Shown here: one piece after another, positions 48,008 to 57,444 of the stretch | Layout of the letters: each line of letters begins with the position of its first letter | Numbering within the stretch: position 1 is the first letter of the stretch | Source: an uncultured Polaribacter sp. | GTDB taxonomy: Bacteria; Bacteroidota; Bacteroidia; Flavobacteriales; Flavobacteriaceae | Length of the DNA: 64,000 nt | Reading direction: 5' to 3' | NCBI GenBank assembly: GCA_943788045.1 | Contig: CALSOT010000002.1 | Location: 944,436-1,008,435 of the forward strand | Notes under the pieces: model-generated | Database searches by the model: none | Told to the model about the DNA's origin: nothing | Seen by the model: only the letters and a program-made list of their open reading frames with translations | Program-made: the position numbers and the translations under genes

Positions 48008-48039
48008 AAAAAAACGACTCAAAAATGAGTCGTTTTTTT
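48008..48039 (+). terminator. Terminator after endonuclease copy 2
   Basis: Stem ACGACTCA / TGAGTCGT flanked by A and T tracts, loop AAAA. It is nearly the same sequence as the terminator at 45857-45885. Confidence 0.88.
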
Positions 48040-48111
48040 ATTGCTATATTACCTTATAAATAACTCTTAAATTTCAATTAAAATAACCACAGATTTTAAT
48101 TTGAAAAAAAG

Positions 48112-48119
48112 TAAATTTG
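48112..48119 (+). promoter_or_regulatory. Probable -7 element of purL
   Basis: TAAATTTG fits TAnnTTTG, 34 bases before the purL ATG. No TTTG is present at the required distance upstream. Confidence 0.4.
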
Positions 48120-48153
48120 CATTTCTAACACAACAAGCAAACAAGTAACTAAA

Positions 48154-51100
48154 ATGATTCATTTCTTTGGAAGTAAAGACAGTAAAGTATTTGCTGTTCA
48201 AACAACAAAAGCTTTAACTAAAACAACCATTTCTAAACTAACTTGGTTATTTGCTAATCAACCAATTATTGAAGAGACATCTATTGATGCTTTTTTTGTG
48301 GGCCCAAGAGCAGCAATGATTACTCCTTGGAGTACTAATGCAGTAGAAATTACTCAGAATATGGGTATTAAAGATATCATCAGAATTGAAGAATTTATAA
48401 GTTGTAGTAAAGATTTTACTGATTTCGACCCAATGATTTCTGAGAAATTTAATGGCTTACATCAAGAATCATTTGATATAAATATCGAACCTGAAGCAAT
48501 TTTAGATATTGAAGACATCGCTCAATATAACAATCAAGAAGGTTTATCTCTCAGTATTGAAGAGGTAGAATACTTAGAAAGCGTTGCTGTTAAAATCGGA
48601 AGAAAATTAACAGACTCTGAAGTATTTGGATTTAGCCAAGTGAATTCAGAACACTGTAGACATAAAATATTTAACGGAACATTTATTATTGATGGCGAAG
48701 AAATGCCAACATCTTTATTCAAAATGATTAAAGAAACATCAAAACAATTTCCAAATGATATTGTTTCTGCATATAAAGACAATGTTGCTTTTGTAAAAGG
48801 GCCAAAAGTGGAACAATTTGCTCCTAAATCAGCAGACAAACCAGATTATTATCAAACTTCAGATTTTGAATCTGTAATTTCTTTAAAAGCAGAAACACAC
48901 AATTTCCCAACAACTGTGGAACCATTTAATGGCGCCGCAACTGGTTCTGGCGGTGAAATTAGAGATAGACTGGCAGGAGGAAAAGGGTCATTACCTTTAG
49001 CAGGAACAGCCGTTTATATGACTTCTTATTCTCGTTTAGAAGAAAACAGATATTGGGAGCATAAATTTGAAGCAAGAGATTGGTTATACCAAACTCCAAT
49101 GGATATTCTAATAAAAGCCTCCAATGGCGCTTCCGATTTTGGAAATAAATTTGGACAACCATTAATTACAGGTTCTGTATTAACCTTTGAACATGAAGAA
49201 AACTCTTCTTCAAGTGAATCTAAACCAAGAAAACTTGGATTCGATAAAGTGATCATGCAAGCTGGTGGAATTGGTTATGGAAAAGCAGATCAAGCATTAA
49301 AAGACACACCAAAAGAAGGTGATAAAATTGTAATTCTTGGTGGTGAAAACTATAGAATTGGAATGGGTGGAGCTGCAGTTTCTTCTGCAGATACTGGCGA
49401 ATTAGATTCAGGTATTGAATTAAACGCTGTTCAACGTTCTAATCCTGAAATGCAAAAACGTGCTGCAAATGCAGTTCGTGGAATGGTAGAAAGTGAAGAA
49501 AACTTTATTGTTTCTATTCACGATCATGGAGCTGGAGGACATTTAAATTGTTTATCAGAATTAGTAGAAGATACGGGAGGTAAAATAGATTTAGATGCTT
49601 TACCAGTTGGAGACCCTACTTTATCAGCAAAAGAAATTATTGGTAACGAATCTCAAGAAAGAATGGGATTGGTTATTGCTGAAAAACATTTAGATACTTT
49701 ACAAAAAATTGCAGAACGTGAACGTTCTCCAATGTACACTGTTGGTGAAGTTACCGGTAATAATCGTTTTACTTTTGAATCTAACACCAAAGGAGACAAA
49801 CCAATGGATTTAGCGTTAGAAGACATGTTTGGTTCTTCGCCTAAAACTGTTTTAACTGATAAAACGATAAAAAGGAATTACAAGAATTCGAGATATAAAG
49901 TTAAGAATTTTAAAAAATATTTAACTCAAGTTTTACAATTAGAAGCTGTTGCTTGTAAAGATTGGTTAACAAATAAAGTAGACAGATGTGTTGGTGGTAA
50001 AGTTGCAAAACAACAATGTGTTGGTCCGTTACAAATTCCGTTAAACAATGTTGGTGTAATGGCATTAGATTATAATGGAAACGAAGGAGTTGCAACTTCG
50101 ATTGGCCACTCTCCCATTTCTGGATTAATTGATGCTGCTGCGGGAAGTAGAAATGCAATTACTGAATCTTTAACAAATATTATTTGGGCACCATTAAAAG
50201 ATAATTTAGATTCAATTTCTTTATCAGCCAACTGGATGTGGCCTTGTAAAAATGAAGGTGAAGATGCTCGTTTATATAAAGCAGTAAAAGCAGTTTCAGA
50301 ATTTTCAATAGATTTAGGAATCAATGTTCCTACCGGAAAAGATTCTTTATCAATGAAGCAAAAATATGCTGATGACGAAGTTATTGCTCCAGGAACTGTT
50401 ATTATTTCTGCTGCTGGGAATTGTAATGAAATAAGCAAAGTTGTTGAGCCTCTTTTAAAAGTGGATGGAGGAAACATCTATTACATTAATATTTCTCAAG
50501 ATGAATTTAAATTAGGAGGAAGTTCTTTCCACCAAGTTTTAAATACTATTGGAAATGAAGCTCCTGATGTAAAAAACAGTGCATTTGTAAAAAATACTTT
50601 TAATATAATTCAAAAGTTAATTAAGGCTGATAAAATTAGGGCTGGACATGATGTTGCTTCTGGTGGATTGATTACAACTTTATTAGAAATGTGTTTTGCT
50701 GATGTTAATTTAGGAGCAGATTTAAACATTTCTAATTTAAATGAAGAAGATTCTATAAAAATTTTATTCTCGGAAAACTCAGGAATTGTTTTTCAAGCAG
50801 ATGCTTCTATAGAAACAATTTTATCAGAAAATAAGATTGAATTTTTTAATATTGGAACTGCAAACAGTTCTGGTACTGTAAACATTCAAAATAGTGAAGA
50901 AAACTTTACGTTTGATGTTGCTGAAATGAGAGATGTTTGGTACGAAACTTCTTTCTTATTAGATCAAAAACAAACAGCTAATAATTTAGCTCAAGATCGT
51001 TTTGATAATTATAAAAAACAGCCTTTACAATATACTTTCCCTAAAAATTTTAAAGGTAAATTACCAAAAATAAACACAAAAGAATCAAAACCTAAAGCAG

Positions 51101-51831
51101 CAATTATCCGTGAAAAAGGTTCGAATTCTGAACGTGAAATGGCAAATGCAATGTATTTAGCCGGTTTTGATGTAAAAGATGTACACATGACAGATTTAAT
51201 TTCTGGTCGTGAAACGTTAGAAGACATTCAGTTTATTGGTGCTGTTGGAGGTTTTTCTAATTCTGACGTTTTAGGTTCTGCTAAAGGTTGGGCTGGAGCA
51301 TTTTTATACAATGCAAAAGCAAAAAAAGCTTTAAAAGATTTCTTTAAACGAGATGATACATTATCTGTTGGTATTTGTAATGGAGCACAATTATGGATGG
51401 AATTAGATCTAATTAATCCAGAACATAAAGTACATGGTAAATTAGTTCATAATGATTCTCAGAAACATGAAAGTTCATTTACTTCTGTAAAAATTCAAGA
51501 AAATGATTCTGTAATGCTTTCTAGTTTAGCAGGAACAGAATTAGGGGTTTGGATTTCTCATGGTGAAGGGAAATTTAACTTACCAGAAGCTGAAGAAAAC
51601 TATAATATAGTTGCTAAATACGGTTATGAAGGATATCCTAATAACCCCAATGGTTCTGATTTTAACACTGCTATGTTGTGTGATAAAACAGGACGACATT
51701 TAGTAACAATGCCACATATTGAGCGTTCTACTTTTCAATGGAATTGGGCCAATTATCCAGAAGGAAGGAAAGATGAAGTTTCTCCTTGGTTAGAGGCTTT
51801 TGTGAATGCAAAAAATTGGTTAACAAAATAA
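48154..51831 (+). CDS. purL: Phosphoribosylformylglycinamidine synthase, large single-chain form
   Basis: Fourth step of purine synthesis: FGAR plus glutamine and ATP give FGAM. The 1225 residues carry all domains in one chain, as in E. coli. An N-terminal PurS-like part is followed by the FGAM synthase halves (SEHCRHKIFNGTF, ETHNFPTTVEPFNGAATGSGGE with the ATP site). The C-terminal glutaminase has its Cys in SVGICNGAQLWM and the His/Glu of MPHIERSTFQW. The frame is intact over 3.7 kb. It is monocistronic, between two terminators. Confidence 0.97.
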   Translation: MIHFFGSKDSKVFAVQTTKALTKTTISKLTWLFANQPIIEETSIDAFFVGPRAAMITPWSTNAVEITQNMGIKDIIRIEEFISCSKDFTDFDPMISEKFNGLHQESFDINIEPEAILDIEDIAQYNNQEGLSLSIEEVEYLESVAVKIGRKLTDSEVFGFSQVNSEHCRHKIFNGTFIIDGEEMPTSLFKMIKETSKQFPNDIVSAYKDNVAFVKGPKVEQFAPKSADKPDYYQTSDFESVISLKAETHNFPTTVEPFNGAATGSGGEIRDRLAGGKGSLPLAGTAVYMTSYSRLEENRYWEHKFEARDWLYQTPMDILIKASNGASDFGNKFGQPLITGSVLTFEHEENSSSSESKPRKLGFDKVIMQAGGIGYGKADQALKDTPKEGDKIVILGGENYRIGMGGAAVSSADTGELDSGIELNAVQRSNPEMQKRAANAVRGMVESEENFIVSIHDHGAGGHLNCLSELVEDTGGKIDLDALPVGDPTLSAKEIIGNESQERMGLVIAEKHLDTLQKIAERERSPMYTVGEVTGNNRFTFESNTKGDKPMDLALEDMFGSSPKTVLTDKTIKRNYKNSRYKVKNFKKYLTQVLQLEAVACKDWLTNKVDRCVGGKVAKQQCVGPLQIPLNNVGVMALDYNGNEGVATSIGHSPISGLIDAAAGSRNAITESLTNIIWAPLKDNLDSISLSANWMWPCKNEGEDARLYKAVKAVSEFSIDLGINVPTGKDSLSMKQKYADDEVIAPGTVIISAAGNCNEISKVVEPLLKVDGGNIYYINISQDEFKLGGSSFHQVLNTIGNEAPDVKNSAFVKNTFNIIQKLIKADKIRAGHDVASGGLITTLLEMCFADVNLGADLNISNLNEEDSIKILFSENSGIVFQADASIETILSENKIEFFNIGTANSSGTVNIQNSEENFTFDVAEMRDVWYETSFLLDQKQTANNLAQDRFDNYKKQPLQYTFPKNFKGKLPKINTKESKPKAAIIREKGSNSEREMANAMYLAGFDVKDVHMTDLISGRETLEDIQFIGAVGGFSNSDVLGSAKGWAGAFLYNAKAKKALKDFFKRDDTLSVGICNGAQLWMELDLINPEHKVHGKLVHNDSQKHESSFTSVKIQENDSVMLSSLAGTELGVWISHGEGKFNLPEAEENYNIVAKYGYEGYPNNPNGSDFNTAMLCDKTGRHLVTMPHIERSTFQWNWANYPEGRKDEVSPWLEAFVNAKNWLTK

Positions 51832-51850
51832 TATCACAAAATATGTATCT

Positions 51851-51876
51851 AAAAGGGCTTATAAAAAGCCCTTTTT
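51851..51876 (+). terminator. Terminator after purL
   Basis: Ten-base perfect stem AAAAGGGCTT / AAGCCCTTTT with a short loop and T tract. Confidence 0.88.
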
Positions 51877-51919
51877 TGGGCTATAATCATTGATAAAATA
51901 TTCTTAAGTTAATAAAAAG

Positions 51920-53149
51920 ATGAAAGTTCCAGAGAAATATAAATTCATAATTGAATTAGGAAAAGCTCTTCATGTATACGGCATACCTTCCTATAAAATT
52001 CAATCTTACTTAACAGAAGTAGCTACAAAAAAAGGAATCACAGCAAGCTTTATGGATCTCCCAACGTGGATAAATTATGCTTTTTATGAAGACGAAAAAT
52101 CTTATAATTATATTGAATGTATTCCTCCTGGGTATCTAAATTTAGGAGCCTTTTCTAGAATTGCCGAACTTATGAATAAAGTTATTGATTCTAAAATTGA
52201 TGATGAAGCAATTACTGGTGAGTTAAATAGTATTCATGCTAAAACTAAAATAATAAATCACTATTATTTAACGCTATCCTATGCTTTTTCTGCAGGCTGT
52301 TTTAGTCTTTTAATTGGCACAAATTGGATTTCGTTTGGAGTTTCGTTATTTTTAGGATCACTTATATACCTTTTAGTATATTTAGCTACCAAATCGAAAT
52401 ATTTAGAAAACATTTTCGAATCTTTCAGTGCGCTTATTGCAACCACCATCAGCTGTCTTTTAACATTAATTTTTCCTGACCTTAATTTAGGCTTAACAAT
52501 ATTATCCTCTATCATTATTTTTATCCCAGGATTGGCAATTACAACTGCTTTAGAAGAAATAACTTCTAAAAGTTTAGTTTCTGGTGGAGCAAAACTGTTT
52601 GATGCTGTTATCTTATTATTTAAATTATTTTTTGGTGTGCTGCTAGGCCTAGGATTAATGTCTTCATTAATTGATATTGATTTAACAAACCATGCATCAG
52701 AAATACCTAGATGGATTCTTTTTTTAGCTGTGCCATTGCTTTCCATAACTCTATTACCTATATTTCAGGTAAGAAAAAAAGATATGATTTTTGGTGTCAT
52801 AACAGGTGCTTTTGCTTTTTTTATAACCGTTTTATTATCAGGTTATGGTGTATTAGTAAGCACATTTATTGGAACCTTAGCTATCGTTGGAATAAGTCGT
52901 TTGTTTGGTGGAATTTCTAAAACTCCAAAAACAGTATTCTTAACTCAAGGAATTATAATGCTTGTACCAGGTAGTAAATCTTTTATGGGCTTAAGCAGTT
53001 CTTTTTTAAATTCTTCTATTACAGGTTCTACAAATTTATTTGAACAAGTAGTTTTCATACTTATGGGTATAATTGGTGGGCTACTTTTTGCAGGAACATT
53101 CAGAGAGAGAAAATCTAAAAAACCAGCTATTATCTCTAGAAACATTTGA
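51920..53149 (+). CDS. ThrE-type threonine/serine exporter
   Basis: An inner-membrane protein of 409 residues in which the two ThrE halves (DUF1212 and DUF3815) are joined in one chain, as in Corynebacterium ThrE. About ten hydrophobic segments occupy residues 110-395; the first about 110 residues are soluble. Recognisable are LGKALHVYGIPSYKIQSYL, FIPGLAITTALEEITS in the first half and IIMLVPGSKSFMGLSS in the second. Export of Thr/Ser by proton exchange is the family function; the substrate here is inference. Confidence 0.85.
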   Translation: MKVPEKYKFIIELGKALHVYGIPSYKIQSYLTEVATKKGITASFMDLPTWINYAFYEDEKSYNYIECIPPGYLNLGAFSRIAELMNKVIDSKIDDEAITGELNSIHAKTKIINHYYLTLSYAFSAGCFSLLIGTNWISFGVSLFLGSLIYLLVYLATKSKYLENIFESFSALIATTISCLLTLIFPDLNLGLTILSSIIIFIPGLAITTALEEITSKSLVSGGAKLFDAVILLFKLFFGVLLGLGLMSSLIDIDLTNHASEIPRWILFLAVPLLSITLLPIFQVRKKDMIFGVITGAFAFFITVLLSGYGVLVSTFIGTLAIVGISRLFGGISKTPKTVFLTQGIIMLVPGSKSFMGLSSSFLNSSITGSTNLFEQVVFILMGIIGGLLFAGTFRERKSKKPAIISRNI

Positions 53150-53484
53150 CAACCTGTGCCTATTGAAAAATAATAACCTTTTTCTTTATAGCTAGTTTTA
53201 AATTTAACAACTGATAAAAATCATTTTATTCCATAAATATCTATTATCATTTTTTTAAAAATTTACTTTTTTAATTATTTAAAGCGATGTAAACTATTAA
53301 AAATAAGCAGTTAAGTCTTTTTATAAAAATATTTCAAAGAACCATTTTAAATACATATAAATTTCAATATCAAAAAAGACCTAACCCACGACAAGTATTC
53401 AATCATTTTTATCAAAAAACTCTTTTCATAAGTATTTGTTAAATCAACAGATTTTGCCTAATTTCCCTCCCTCAAATTAAAGTT
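53150..53484. other. Intergenic region before the acyl-CoA synthetase gene
   Basis: 335 bases of strongly AT-rich DNA. No gene on either strand and no strong hairpin. The only promoter-like pair is TTTG followed about 20 bases later by TAATTTCC close to the acyl-CoA synthetase start, a weak match. Confidence 0.5.
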
Positions 53485-55260
53485 ATGGCAATAAAAGTTA
53501 CAAGATTATTCGATTTTCCTTATTATCAAATGGAAACTTATAATTTAGATAAAGCATTTACATCTAAAACAAGTGGTGAGTGGAAATCTATTACTTCAAA
53601 AGAATATATTGCCCAAGCAAATCAAATTAGTCGAGGTTTAATAAACCTAGGTGTAAAACCAAACGATAAAATTGCAGTTATTTCCTCTACTAACAGAACA
53701 GAATGGAATATTTGTGATATTGGTATTTTACAGACAGGTGCGCAAAATGTGCCTATTTACCCAACTATTAGCGAGGAAGATTATGAATATGTATTAAATC
53801 ACTCAGAATCCATTTACTGCTTTGTTTCAGATAAAGAAGTCTTAAAAAAAATTAACAAAATAAAAACGAAGACTAAATTAATTAAGATTTTTACTTTTGA
53901 CGATATTAAAGGAGAGGAAAGTTGGAATAAAGTCTTAGAATTAGGAAAAGATGTTAGTACTCAAATTATTGTTGAAGAAAGAAAAGATAATGTAAAAGAA
54001 GATGATTTAGCTACTTTAATTTACACATCAGGAACTACAGGAAAACCGAAAGGTGTTATGCTCTCTCATAAAAATATTGTCTCTAATATTTTAAGTTCTA
54101 AAAAATACGTCCCTTTAGATTATGGTAATTCGAAAGCACTAAGCTTCTTACCTATTTGTCATATTTTTGAACGCATGATTTTATATCTTTATCAATATTG
54201 TGGCGTTTCAATTTATTTTGCAGAATCTATAGAAAAACTAACGGAAAATGCGCAAGAAATAAAACCTCAAGTAATGACCGCAGTGCCCCGTTTATATGAA
54301 AAAATTTATGATAAAATAATTTTAAAAGGAGAAACACTCACTGGTATAAAAAAAGCATTGTTCTTTTGGGCTGTAAATTTAGGATTAAGATACGAACCAA
54401 ATGGAGCGAATGGTTGGTGGTACGAAAAACAATTAAGTATAGCTAGAAAATTAATTTTTTCTAAATGGCAAGCTGCTTTGGGAGGAGAATTAAAATTAAT
54501 GGTATCCGGAAGTGCGCCACTGCAACCAAGATTAACCAAAGTTTTTGCAGCGGCAGGAATGCCAATAATGGAAGGTTATGGTTTATCCGAAACCTCGCCA
54601 GTTGTTTCAGTAAATGACCAACGAAACAATGGATTTAGAGTTGGAACAGTGGGTAAAGTTATTGAAGGTGTTGAAGTTAAGATAGCTGAAAACGGAGAGA
54701 TTTTAGTTAAAGGATCAAACATTATGCTGGGCTATTTTAAGGATATCGAAAAAACAGAAAATGTTATTAAAAATGGATATTTTCACACTGGTGATAAAGG
54801 AGAGTTTGATGAAGACGGCTTTCTAAAAATTACCGGAAGAACCAAAGAAATGTTTAAAACCTCAGGAGGTAAATATGTTGTTCCTCCGCTATTAGAAGGA
54901 GAATTAAAACAATCTTTATTCATTGAACAAGTAATGGTAATTGGTGAAGGCGAAAAAATGCCTGCTGCCTTAATTCAACCAAATTTTGAGTTTATTAGAG
55001 AGTGGATTGATCATAAAAAATTAGATATAGGAGATTCAAACCAGGATATTATTAGTTCTGAAAAAGTTATAAAACGTATTCAAAAGGAGGTTGATAAATG
55101 CAACACAAACTTCGGTAATTGGGAACAAATAAAACGTTTTGAACTGACACCAGACGTTTGGTCTATTGAAGGAAGACATTTAACTCCTACAATGAAAATG
55201 AAACGTGAAATTATAAAAGAGATCTATAAAGACTTATTCGACAAAATATATAGAGTCTAA
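53485..55260 (+). CDS. Long-chain acyl-CoA synthetase (AMP-forming)
   Basis: An adenylate-forming enzyme of 591 residues that activates a fatty acid to acyl-CoA. The AMP-binding motif LIYTSGTTGKPKGVMLSH is near residue 177, the A5 motif is EGYGLSETSPVVS, and YFHTGDKGEFDEDGFLKITG carries the conserved Asp. The A10 Lys lies in LTPTMKMKREII. The N-terminal layout is of the long-chain FadD15/ACSL kind. It is a single gene with a strong terminator. Chain-length preference is not readable. Confidence 0.93.
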   Translation: MAIKVTRLFDFPYYQMETYNLDKAFTSKTSGEWKSITSKEYIAQANQISRGLINLGVKPNDKIAVISSTNRTEWNICDIGILQTGAQNVPIYPTISEEDYEYVLNHSESIYCFVSDKEVLKKINKIKTKTKLIKIFTFDDIKGEESWNKVLELGKDVSTQIIVEERKDNVKEDDLATLIYTSGTTGKPKGVMLSHKNIVSNILSSKKYVPLDYGNSKALSFLPICHIFERMILYLYQYCGVSIYFAESIEKLTENAQEIKPQVMTAVPRLYEKIYDKIILKGETLTGIKKALFFWAVNLGLRYEPNGANGWWYEKQLSIARKLIFSKWQAALGGELKLMVSGSAPLQPRLTKVFAAAGMPIMEGYGLSETSPVVSVNDQRNNGFRVGTVGKVIEGVEVKIAENGEILVKGSNIMLGYFKDIEKTENVIKNGYFHTGDKGEFDEDGFLKITGRTKEMFKTSGGKYVVPPLLEGELKQSLFIEQVMVIGEGEKMPAALIQPNFEFIREWIDHKKLDIGDSNQDIISSEKVIKRIQKEVDKCNTNFGNWEQIKRFELTPDVWSIEGRHLTPTMKMKREIIKEIYKDLFDKIYRV

Positions 55261-55280
55261 TTTTTATTCTTTAATTATTT

Positions 55281-55319
55281 AAAAAAACAGTTTAGGTATA
55301 AAACCTAAACTGTTTTTTT
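55281..55319 (+). terminator. Terminator after the acyl-CoA synthetase gene
   Basis: Seventeen-base perfect stem (AAAAAAACAGTTTAGGT with its complement) and loop ATAAA. Confidence 0.92.
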
Positions 55320-55866
55320 AAGCATAAAATGGGCTAATCATTTTATGTTACACCCACATAAACCTTACTTTCTTCAGTCAGATTTAAATACACGAAAGGT
55401 ATCAACCAATTTTAGTAAATGGAAACATATTATCACATTATTTAACATGGAATTAATGTTTCAATAATTCTATGAAACATTGCAGAGAATATTCGCTGAC
55501 ATTGCCCCAAACCATTTTTATATTCTTTAATATAAATTAGCATAATGTTCTTTCTACTTTTAAAAGATATGAACAAAATATAAGTATTTAATAAAATTAG
55601 AAATATTCAAAAATCCATATCTACATTACAACAGATGGGGATTTTTTATTTTTAAAACTCAATTATATAATTCATTTAGAAGTATTAAAATAATCCTTAA
55701 ATACCTTATTAACATAAATATCATATTATAAACAAATCACCACATTTCTATGAAGATTTAAGTAAGCCAAACATAGAGAAGTTAGAGCATCTTGATTAAT
55801 TTCAGAACTACCTAAATTACGTTATCAGATTGAATTCTAGTTTTTTAATTGTATATTTAAGCCAAT
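55320..55866. other. Gene-free stretch with an orphan terminator-like hairpin
   Basis: About 550 AT-rich bases without a credible gene. At 55608-55646 AAAAATCCATATCT and AGATGGGGATTTTT form an imperfect stem with a ten-base loop and T-rich tail, as at the end of a gene, but no gene precedes it. Near 55760 a short open stretch reads FYEDLSKPNIEKLEHLD and stops. I take the region to be remains of deleted sequence, with low certainty. Confidence 0.45.
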
Positions 55867-57057
55867 ATGAGATTTTATTTACTTTCTTTTGCATTCTTTC
55901 TGATTTTTAGTGGTTTTTTGGTAGCACAAGAAACTGTTGTTATTTTTTCTATTAACGACCCTCACGGAAGAATCGATAACTTTCCGAGATTAAAAACACT
56001 TATTGAAAATGAGAAAGCTTTAAATGATAAAGTTTTTTTTGTAAGCGCTGGAGATATTTTTTCAGGTAATCCAATTGTTGATTATCATCCAAATAAAGGA
56101 TATCCGATGATAGATTTATTAAATGATTGTGATTTAGATATTTCAGTTATCGGTAATCATGAATTTGACTACGGTCAAGATGTTCTAAATGCAAGAATAG
56201 AGCAAGCCGACTTCCCATTTATTTGCGATAATGTATATGGTGCAACTGGAGCTTTAAGCAATATAAATGGATATGAATTAATCACCAAAGATGGTTTCTC
56301 TATTGCTTTTGTAGGGGTCGTAGAGACTGGGAGTCCAGGTCTTCACCCATTAACGCATCCAAAAAAAGTTGAAGGTCTTACCTTTTCTGAGGGGCTCGAA
56401 AGTTTTCCTAATTATCAGAATTTAAAAACAGAACAAAATGCAGACCTTTTTGTTGCATTGACTCATTACGGTCAGAATAAAGACAAACAAATTTTGGAAA
56501 ACTATCCCTTTGTTGATCTAGTAATTGGAGGACATACCAACAGAGAATATGGTTATTTTCATGAAAATGGTTACATGATTATGTCAGGGAGTTACCTAAA
56601 TAAGGTCTCAAAAACAACATTAACGATTACCAACAAAGTTATTACAGATTTTCAATTTGAACTCATCGACTTATCAGACACATCCCTGCCAATGGATTCA
56701 GCAATGAAGGTTAAAGTAGATGACTACAACAACCAACCTGAATTTTATCAAGTAATCGGAAATGCTGAGACACATCATGATAAAAGTGAAGTAGGATGTT
56801 TATATACCGATGCTCTGCGAGATGTGACTGGTGCAGATTTTGTGATTCAAAATATGGGCGGCATAAGAGCAGAACTTGATCAAGGAGATATAACTCCTTA
56901 TGACATTTACTCAATTGATCCTTTTGGTAATGGGCTCGATACTTTTCAAATGACGGTTACTCAATTAAGAAACTTCTTAAATGAATATCCATCTTCTTTC
57001 TCTTATTCAACTTTCCTTGAAATATATAAGGATCAAGTTGTAAGTTCATATGTGTAA
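55867..57057 (+). CDS. 5'-nucleotidase/UshA-like metallophosphatase, 3' end lost
   Basis: An exported two-metal phosphoesterase of the 5'-nucleotidase/UDP-sugar hydrolase family. Signal peptide: FAFFLIFSGFLVAQ. The metallophosphatase domain keeps all ligand motifs: SINDPHGR (a D-x-H with Pro where Phe is usual), SAGDIFSG, GNHEFDYG, ALTHYGQN and GGHTNREYG. The C-terminal substrate domain begins (ALRDVTGADFVIQNMGGIRAEL, SIDPFGNGLDTF). It stops abruptly after SYSTFLEIYKD with an unrelated tail of seven residues; 396 residues is short for the family. The apparent rest of the domain is found inverted just downstream (57033-57164). Catalysis may be impaired. Confidence 0.85.
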   Translation: MRFYLLSFAFFLIFSGFLVAQETVVIFSINDPHGRIDNFPRLKTLIENEKALNDKVFFVSAGDIFSGNPIVDYHPNKGYPMIDLLNDCDLDISVIGNHEFDYGQDVLNARIEQADFPFICDNVYGATGALSNINGYELITKDGFSIAFVGVVETGSPGLHPLTHPKKVEGLTFSEGLESFPNYQNLKTEQNADLFVALTHYGQNKDKQILENYPFVDLVIGGHTNREYGYFHENGYMIMSGSYLNKVSKTTLTITNKVITDFQFELIDLSDTSLPMDSAMKVKVDDYNNQPEFYQVIGNAETHHDKSEVGCLYTDALRDVTGADFVIQNMGGIRAELDQGDITPYDIYSIDPFGNGLDTFQMTVTQLRNFLNEYPSSFSYSTFLEIYKDQVVSSYV

Positions 57058-57164
57058 TAGCTTGCCGGGAAATATTCGGAGTATACATTTGATATGTAGT
57101 CATTTAAGCAAAAATCCACAATATCGTTATCACCAAGTAATACTCCGTTATCTTTAAATTGATA
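57033..57164 (-). pseudogene. Inverted C-terminal fragment of a 5'-nucleotidase-like gene
   Basis: On the minus strand 43 codons stay open: YQFKDNGVLLGDNDIV, then DFCLNDYISNVYSEYF, then PASYYTYELTT, followed by TGA. The pattern (FKD...DND, NDYISNVY, YF...TT) is what I would expect of the end of a 5'-nucleotidase C-terminal domain, and this is the part missing from the gene on the plus strand. It abuts that gene's broken end at about 57031 and, on its other side, the integrase remnant. The assignment rests on reading only and needs an alignment. Confidence 0.5.
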
Positions 57165-57377
57165 GTTTTGATTTGTTGTTTAAAATGGTGTTTTCGTTGC
57201 TTGGGGGTAAAGCTTTTTGCTTTCCGCTATCCCAATAATCTGGGTTGACAAAAATTCCTGTCGAGAATATTTTCCTACTTTTAAAATAAGTAATTCTGCA
57301 CCGTATAGGGCATTTTCCCTGTTTATTAATTCTATTTCTTTGTAGCAAAATAAGATTGATAATTTGTAATTATTCAT
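57154..57377 (-). pseudogene. N-terminal remnant of a tyrosine site-specific integrase
   Basis: From an ATG at 57377 the minus strand reads MNNYKLSILF, then in a second frame LQRNRINKQGKCPIRCRIT, FSTGIFVNPDYWDSGKQKA and PPSNENTILNN. This is the arm-DNA-binding N-terminal domain of Bacteroidetes tyrosine recombinases (XerD/CTn-like). One T is missing near 57345, in a four-T run. Only about 70 codons remain. The core-binding and catalytic domains (R..HxxR..Y) are absent, so no active recombinase is made. The remnant runs into the inverted phosphatase fragment. Confidence 0.75.
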
Positions 57378-57400
57378 AGTGTTTTGTAGTTTTTAAATTA

Positions 57401-57444
57401 TGGTGTACCCAAGTTAAAAATGGTGTACACCAGAAGTGTACACC
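57401..57444. repeat. GTGTAC repeats upstream of the integrase remnant
   Basis: Three copies of GTGTAC: TGGTGTACCC (57401-57410), the palindrome GGTGTACACC (57422-57431) and GTGTACACC (57436-57444). They lie 24-70 bases upstream of the integrase start. They could be arm-type integrase sites or an operator; this is inference. Confidence 0.5.

Noticed and set aside
55395..55425. GGTATCAACCAATTTTAG resembles the end of the receptor remnant at 4125-4145
   Set aside because: It lacks the TAC codon and nothing upstream aligns with a receptor; a match this short is probably chance in AT-rich DNA.
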